From UBA7445 sp042096455 (GTDB lineage: Bacteria; Verrucomicrobiota; Verrucomicrobiia; Opitutales; Coraliomargaritaceae): a stretch of DNA of 23,572 nucleotides. The notes beneath the pieces were generated by a model that worked only from the letters and a program-made list of their open reading frames with translations, was not told the origin of the DNA and ran no database searches. A program made the translations under genes and the position numbers. The stretch is from assembly GCA_042096455.1 (NCBI GenBank), contig JBELLU010000030.1:1-23572 (forward strand), given 5' to 3'. This document shows, in pieces, positions 19,358 to 23,572 of this stretch; position 1 is the stretch's first letter; each line of letters opens with the position of its first letter.

Positions 19358-20631
19358 TGTCTGGTTTAATAAATATGGTTTTCCCGATAATCACCTTTGC
19401 GATTTTCCTGCTCCTGCACGCCCTTCTGGTGATGGGTGAGACCAGTCTGATCTTGGTCCGTTATGGGAAGGTCTCGCGTTCCGGTTTGGATGAGCTGAGA
19501 AAGTGGAAGGGTATCGCAAGGTTGCTCAGTGAGGGTGTAAGTGCAGGAGCGGCCTTGCGCTTAGGCAAGGTGCTGTGTCTTTTGGGCATGGGGGTGCAAT
19601 TATCCCTTTTGGCATTCAAATATTTTGCGCTGGCGGGCTTGGCCGATTGGGTCGCCGTTATAATCGCAGGATTACAGGTTCTTTTGCTGCTCTATTGCTT
19701 GGGTGATTATTTCCCCCGGGGGCTGGCAATGCGTTATCCAGTGGCTGCCCTGCGTTCAGCCGCCCCTCTCTTGATTTTCTTGAAACTCGTCTTGCTCCCT
19801 TTGCGAGTCCTCTCGGTCAAGGAGTTCATTTTCAGAAAACTGAACGTCAGTGACGTCGCGCCCGATCCAATGGATATTGCGGTTCAGTTGCGTGCTATAG
19901 GGCTGGATAATACGCGCTTATCGCCGGTGGTGCGTTCTATCGTGAACCGTTCGATTCAAATGCAGGATTTAGTGGTGCACGATGTTCTGTTGCCAAGAAA
20001 CGAAGTGGTTATCTTTGATCTGAATGAAGATTTGGCTACTAATTTGAGCCGCATGAAGCGTGCCGGGCACACGCGTTATCCACTCTGTCGCGGTGATTTG
20101 GACGACTGCCTAGGCATCGTTCACATCAAGGATATTTTTCGTAGCGAGGCGGGAGAATTGGCGATGAACCCGGATGCTTTGATGCGACCGACGGGCAGTT
20201 TTCTGCTGGAAACACCGCTGGAGGAAGCGCTGCAGCGCATGCTGCGAACCAAGTTTCATATGGGCTTGGTCTACGACAATTTTGGAGGTGCGCTGGGCGT
20301 GGTTACACTGGAGCGTATTCTCGAAGAATTGGTCGGAGATATTCAGGACGAGTTCGACAGCGAGGAGGACCCGATTGAAGAATTACAGGAGACGGGATGT
20401 TATCAAATCTCAGGGCAAGCACCGATCCACGATGTGGAGGCCCGTTTGGGGGTCGAGATCAAAAATGATGCGGTTTCGACCTTTGGCGGTTTGGTTGCGG
20501 GAGAACTGGGGCGCATCCCGGGAGCAGGCGAGGAATTGGAGGCGCACGGTTTGCGTATTGAGATTGAACGTGTCGATGATCGACGCGTATTGACGACCCG
20601 CGTGCGGGTATTGGAGGCGCAAGGTCGCTAG
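19357..20631 (+). CDS. DUF21/CBS/CorC-type membrane protein (hemolysin C or magnesium/cobalt efflux family)
   Basis: The 424-residue protein has an N-terminal membrane region with about four hydrophobic segments (about 7-36, 70-92, 96-118, 135-152), resembling a short DUF21/CNNM domain. A CBS pair follows (about 205-265 and 272-330), with VHDVLLPRNEV, HTRYPL and LGIVHIKD. It ends with a CorC_HlyC transporter-associated domain (about 343-420), including FGGLVAGELGRIP. Relatives are implicated in Mg2+/Co2+ efflux or tolerance, but transport by this one is unproven. It is coupled to hisC by a TAATG overlap and ends only 3 nt from the convergent TPR gene. Confidence 0.85.
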   Translation: MSGLINMVFPIITFAIFLLLHALLVMGETSLILVRYGKVSRSGLDELRKWKGIARLLSEGVSAGAALRLGKVLCLLGMGVQLSLLAFKYFALAGLADWVAVIIAGLQVLLLLYCLGDYFPRGLAMRYPVAALRSAAPLLIFLKLVLLPLRVLSVKEFIFRKLNVSDVAPDPMDIAVQLRAIGLDNTRLSPVVRSIVNRSIQMQDLVVHDVLLPRNEVVIFDLNEDLATNLSRMKRAGHTRYPLCRGDLDDCLGIVHIKDIFRSEAGELAMNPDALMRPTGSFLLETPLEEALQRMLRTKFHMGLVYDNFGGALGVVTLERILEELVGDIQDEFDSEEDPIEELQETGCYQISGQAPIHDVEARLGVEIKNDAVSTFGGLVAGELGRIPGAGEELEAHGLRIEIERVDDRRVLTTRVRVLEAQGR

Positions 20632-20634
20632 GAC

Positions 20635-22308
20635 TTAGGATTCCTCGGATTGAAACCGTGCCATCGTCTCGGCGTTTTCTCGAAGCATCGCATTCAGGTC
20701 AATGAGGAGGCTTTCGCGATAGGGTGTAAATATGAAGCGATCGCTACCAAGTTTGCGGTAGGCTTTGAGAATGATTTCGGGTTGGGGTCGGCGCATTTGC
20801 AGGAAGCGCTTCAATAGGTCGTTCAAGTTCTCAGTGTAGCCAAGATCGAGTTCAATCTTGATGAGCTCGGACAGGACGCGCTGGTTATTTGGGGTGCGTT
20901 TGAAGGCTTCCAGCAGTACCCGGCGTGCATTTCTCAATTCTCCAATGTTGATCAAGCGGTTGGCGACAGCAAAGTACTGTGGCGGACTGATGTTTTCGCC
21001 GTTCATGAATTCGTTGAGATAAATATCACCAAAATCAGGTCGGTTAATTCCATAGGAGGCGACTGCCCTTAAACTATTGAAAACATCCCTGCGTTTGTTG
21101 AGCCACTCGGGTCGCTCTTTGTCGAGTTCTTCAGCAAATGCAAGGGCGCCTTCGTAGTCTTTATCCACGAGGTGAGCTTCGATCATCAACAAAGCGAAGG
21201 CATCAATGCCAAACTCGTTTTCGAGTGCTTCTTCGTAGCAGTGTCGTGCCAGTTCGATATTTCCGCTATCGGCGGCAAAGTTGGCGATTGCTTGAAGCGC
21301 GTTGGCGTCATCTCGGAATTGCTGAAGGACACGTCGGGTCTCTCGCTCTTCGCGTTCAGCGTCGCCGGACTTGTTATAGATGTATAGGAGTTCGATGCGT
21401 GGTGCGGCACTCAAAGGATTGGCGAGATTGCGCATGATAGCATATTTTCTGGCTTCTTCGACCTCGCCCAACTCGCGGTGGTAGCGGCTCAGCTGCATTA
21501 AAATGCTCTCGTTGTTCTGGAAGCTCTTTAGGTTGAGCTTTAATTTACGGATCGCAGTTTCTTTGTGCCCGCGGTTCCAGCTTATTTGAGCGGATAGCAG
21601 CACGCCTTCAACCGAGATATTTAATTCATAGATTGAAATATAGTCATCGGCCCTGTCATAGTTACCGCGCAGGAAGTTTGCCTGGGCTGCACCAAAAGCC
21701 AGCACACGATTGCGGTCATTGATTAGGGTTTCTTCCGGCAAGTAAGTGTCGGCGATTTTCTGAACTTCGGCGTCTTGTTGGTGCTTTAAAAGTAGACGAA
21801 GTGTTGCCTTTAAATAGTTGATATCATCGATTCCACCGTGTTCCAGGCCTTGGCACAGGATTCCCGAGGATATGTCGACGCGTTTGAGGAGTTGCTCATA
21901 AAATTCTGCAAGCAGGAGGCGCCCTTCAAGGTTTCCGGGTGAGCGCGTTACACCCAAGCGCAGAAAAGTTAAGGCATCGCGATATTCTCCCTCTTTAAAT
22001 TGCGTTAAGCCCTTTTCGACGTGATAATCACCCATTTCTTTGCGGTGTTCATCCAGGCGAAAAGGTAAAGCTATCATACCTTTAAAGCTTACGGTTTCAA
22101 AATCCTTTTTGAATTTAAACCAGTAGTAGAGTGCGCCTGCGGTGCTTATCCAAGCTGTTACGAATAGAGCCAGAAAGACGCCGATAACTCGCAACCACCG
22201 CAGAGAGACTGTTACTTGGCCGTCGGGCCGCCTCCTTTGGACTGCAAAGCCAAAAAGAATTGGACGTTCTAGGACAGCGGGTTTAGGTTTCGTGTTTGGG
22301 TTATTCAT
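20635..22308 (-). CDS. Membrane-anchored TPR-repeat protein
   Basis: I do not recognise a named family. The 557-residue protein has a short basic, Pro-rich N-terminus and one hydrophobic helix (about 39-63). A long alpha-helical region follows with TPR-like repeats from about 95 to 540, such as HVEKGLTQFKEGEYRDALTFL and IELARHCYEEALENEF. There is no cleavable signal peptide, so it is probably an inner-membrane anchor with the repeats in the periplasm. By positive residues before the helix (RRR, R40) the N-terminus should be cytoplasmic. It is divergent from the outer-membrane barrel gene. A role as an envelope assembly or polysaccharide-export scaffold is inferred from this pairing only. GC is about 45%, lower than genes before it. 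Confidence 0.75.
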   Translation of the reverse strand: MNNPNTKPKPAVLERPILFGFAVQRRRPDGQVTVSLRWLRVIGVFLALFVTAWISTAGALYYWFKFKKDFETVSFKGMIALPFRLDEHRKEMGDYHVEKGLTQFKEGEYRDALTFLRLGVTRSPGNLEGRLLLAEFYEQLLKRVDISSGILCQGLEHGGIDDINYLKATLRLLLKHQQDAEVQKIADTYLPEETLINDRNRVLAFGAAQANFLRGNYDRADDYISIYELNISVEGVLLSAQISWNRGHKETAIRKLKLNLKSFQNNESILMQLSRYHRELGEVEEARKYAIMRNLANPLSAAPRIELLYIYNKSGDAEREERETRRVLQQFRDDANALQAIANFAADSGNIELARHCYEEALENEFGIDAFALLMIEAHLVDKDYEGALAFAEELDKERPEWLNKRRDVFNSLRAVASYGINRPDFGDIYLNEFMNGENISPPQYFAVANRLINIGELRNARRVLLEAFKRTPNNQRVLSELIKIELDLGYTENLNDLLKRFLQMRRPQPEIILKAYRKLGSDRFIFTPYRESLLIDLNAMLRENAETMARFQSEES

Positions 22309-22473
22309 GGTAAATGCGAAAAAAATTATAAAGTAATTAAACCAATGGCTATCCCATTGTTCAATGAAAAAAGCCCAACCCCAGCAAACAGCTCACAAGG
22401 CGTAACTTTAAAATTAAAGCATAACTTAATTTATTTGTTGACCCACGCACAATTAGGTCTTCTATTTCACCTT
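22309..22473. promoter_or_regulatory. AT-rich divergent promoter region between the TPR gene and the barrel gene
   Basis: For the TPR gene, a perfect TATAAT lies on the minus strand at 22330-22325, 17 nt before its ATG, without a good -35 at 16-18 nt. For the barrel gene, TTGACC (22438-22443) and TCTATT (22461-22466) are spaced 17 nt. Their predicted start is at or next to the ATG at 22474, suggesting a leaderless or very short leader mRNA. Between them lies the palindrome CTTTAA-AA-TTAAAG at 22406-22419 and the direct repeat TAACTT (22403-22408 and 22422-22427). These are possible operator sites. No other gene is seen here. Confidence 0.4.
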
Positions 22474-23572
22474 ATGAAATTGTTAAAAAATAGATTCTTT
22501 CTGGCACTATTTAGCATTACAGTGGCAGCACTTCAAACTAACGGTGCGCCGCTTGTAACCATCGGAGACATTGGTACCATTTCATTTACTGGTAACTCCA
22601 CGATCAAGTGGGATTCAAATATTTTTCGGCAAGAAACCAGAGAAGTATCAGATACCGTGCTGGTATTTTCTCCCGGATTCAGCGCTGTGTTGGGCAGAAA
22701 CGTCACTGATCTTGATATCGGTCTTTCCACCAGTTATGATATTAATAGATACCAAGATAAGAACGATCTGGATTCTGAACTCTTGAGCTTTCGTGTTAAT
22801 GCAGCTTACCGAACCAGTCGTTTGGAACTCTCGGCAAATGCGAGTTATGTTGAAACTAAATCTAATAATGAGCTCGCAAATCGTCAAGGCGACTTGCTTG
22901 AAAGAGAACTAACGGCATTTGGCATCAATGGTGAATATACGCTCTCCCCGAAATTTAGTGTCAAGGCCGGGGTAAACTGGGATGAGATTGCATACGTCGG
23001 AGATTACGCTGCCAGCTATGACGATCGTAAATATCTGAAGCTTCCAGTGGATATTTATTACGAATTGACGCCCAAGATGGATCTCAGTGTGGGTTATGTG
23101 CATAAACAAATCGATGTTGAGACTGCCGGTCAAGATGCCACATCAAATGACTTTAATCTTGGTTTACGAGGTGAATTGCTACCCAAGCTGGTTGGTTACT
23201 TTAAGGTAGGCTACAATCAGTATGAGAACGATAACTCCAGTCGCGACACCACTTCTATGAGTCTTGATTCCAACCTCACCTGGACCGTAAGCGCCAAATT
23301 CACTCATAGGCTGAATATTTATCGCAATTTTGACGCCTCAGCTACTGGTACCGGGACTGAGGAATCGAAATTGAACTGGAGCACATCCTACGCGCTCAAC
23401 AACAAGGTATCACTCTCGGGTAGGGCAGGGTACAGTATTCGTGATTACTTGGCTAGTGAGCGTGAAGACAAACTGCTAACCCTCGGGCTCAACGGCACAT
23501 ACCGTATTAACCGCTATTGGAATGTTAATGCGGGTTATGTTTTCTCAAATAACGATTCTAATCGCGCCGGCT
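22474..23572 (+). CDS. Outer-membrane beta-barrel protein, BBP2-like (partial, runs off the window)
   Basis: The frame is open from the ATG at 22474 to the window end, giving 366 residues with no stop. Residues 1-25 form a typical signal peptide: KNR, then a hydrophobic stretch, with likely cleavage after NGA. DSNIF at 47-51 follows, a motif seen near the N-terminus of putative beta-barrel porin 2 proteins. After it come many alternating polar/aromatic strands, such as NLGLRGELLPKLVGYFKVGY and NVNAGYVF. There is little Cys (none seen). Relatives often sit in exopolysaccharide loci as candidate export pores, but that role is inferred. GC is about 45%. No Shine-Dalgarno sequence precedes the start; a promoter just upstream may give a leaderless transcript. 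Confidence 0.75.
   Translation, partial: MKLLKNRFFLALFSITVAALQTNGAPLVTIGDIGTISFTGNSTIKWDSNIFRQETREVSDTVLVFSPGFSAVLGRNVTDLDIGLSTSYDINRYQDKNDLDSELLSFRVNAAYRTSRLELSANASYVETKSNNELANRQGDLLERELTAFGINGEYTLSPKFSVKAGVNWDEIAYVGDYAASYDDRKYLKLPVDIYYELTPKMDLSVGYVHKQIDVETAGQDATSNDFNLGLRGELLPKLVGYFKVGYNQYENDNSSRDTTSMSLDSNLTWTVSAKFTHRLNIYRNFDASATGTGTEESKLNWSTSYALNNKVSLSGRAGYSIRDYLASEREDKLLTLGLNGTYRINRYWNVNAGYVFSNNDSNRAG

Overview
This is a compact, gene-dense stretch of a Gram-negative chromosome, about 55-60% GC over most of its length. It is almost entirely housekeeping. The best guess for the source is Verrucomicrobiota, class Opitutia (Puniceicoccales-like). The basis is the style of the IF2 N-terminus, a membrane exosortase, an outer-membrane beta-barrel gene and the near absence of Shine-Dalgarno sequences. 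That assignment comes from recall of these families, not from a search.

Layout. (1) 50-1901, minus strand: queC, queD and queE, the preQ0 part of queuosine synthesis. (2) 1902-2111: a divergent regulatory gap with an intrinsic-terminator-like hairpin ending 7 nt before nusA, and a hairpin in the queC leader. (3) 2112-9824, plus strand: a tightly packed operon nusA, infB, rbfA, nrnA, truB, ribF, rluD. It covers transcription elongation, translation initiation, 30S maturation, oligoribonucleotide turnover, tRNA and rRNA pseudouridylation, and FMN/FAD synthesis. (4) 9814-10755, minus: a Ppx/GppA phosphatase, divergent from obg (10820-11839, plus). (5) 11836-18186, minus: a cluster running RmlD-like reductase, lipoate-ligase-family acyltransferase, DNA polymerase III alpha (dnaE), exosortase. 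(6) 18248-20631, plus: hisC overlapping a DUF21/CBS/CorC-type membrane protein. (7) 20635-22308, minus: a membrane-anchored TPR protein, divergent from a partial BBP2-type outer-membrane beta-barrel gene that runs off the window end.

How it works together. Most of the window is core gene expression and cofactor metabolism. The last 3 kb is different: GC falls to about 45%, and the TPR and barrel pair resembles the edge of an envelope or exopolysaccharide locus. The exosortase behind dnaE may belong to the same surface programme, but no PEP-CTERM-type substrate is visible here.

No tRNA, rRNA, insertion sequence, prophage or CRISPR was found, and no gap between genes exceeds 300 bases. I do not see a clearly new biological system. 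The items most worth a second look are the terminator-like hairpin in front of nusA, the queC leader fold, the exosortase in the dnaE unit, the complete PHP metal site in DnaE, and the almost total lack of Shine-Dalgarno sequences.
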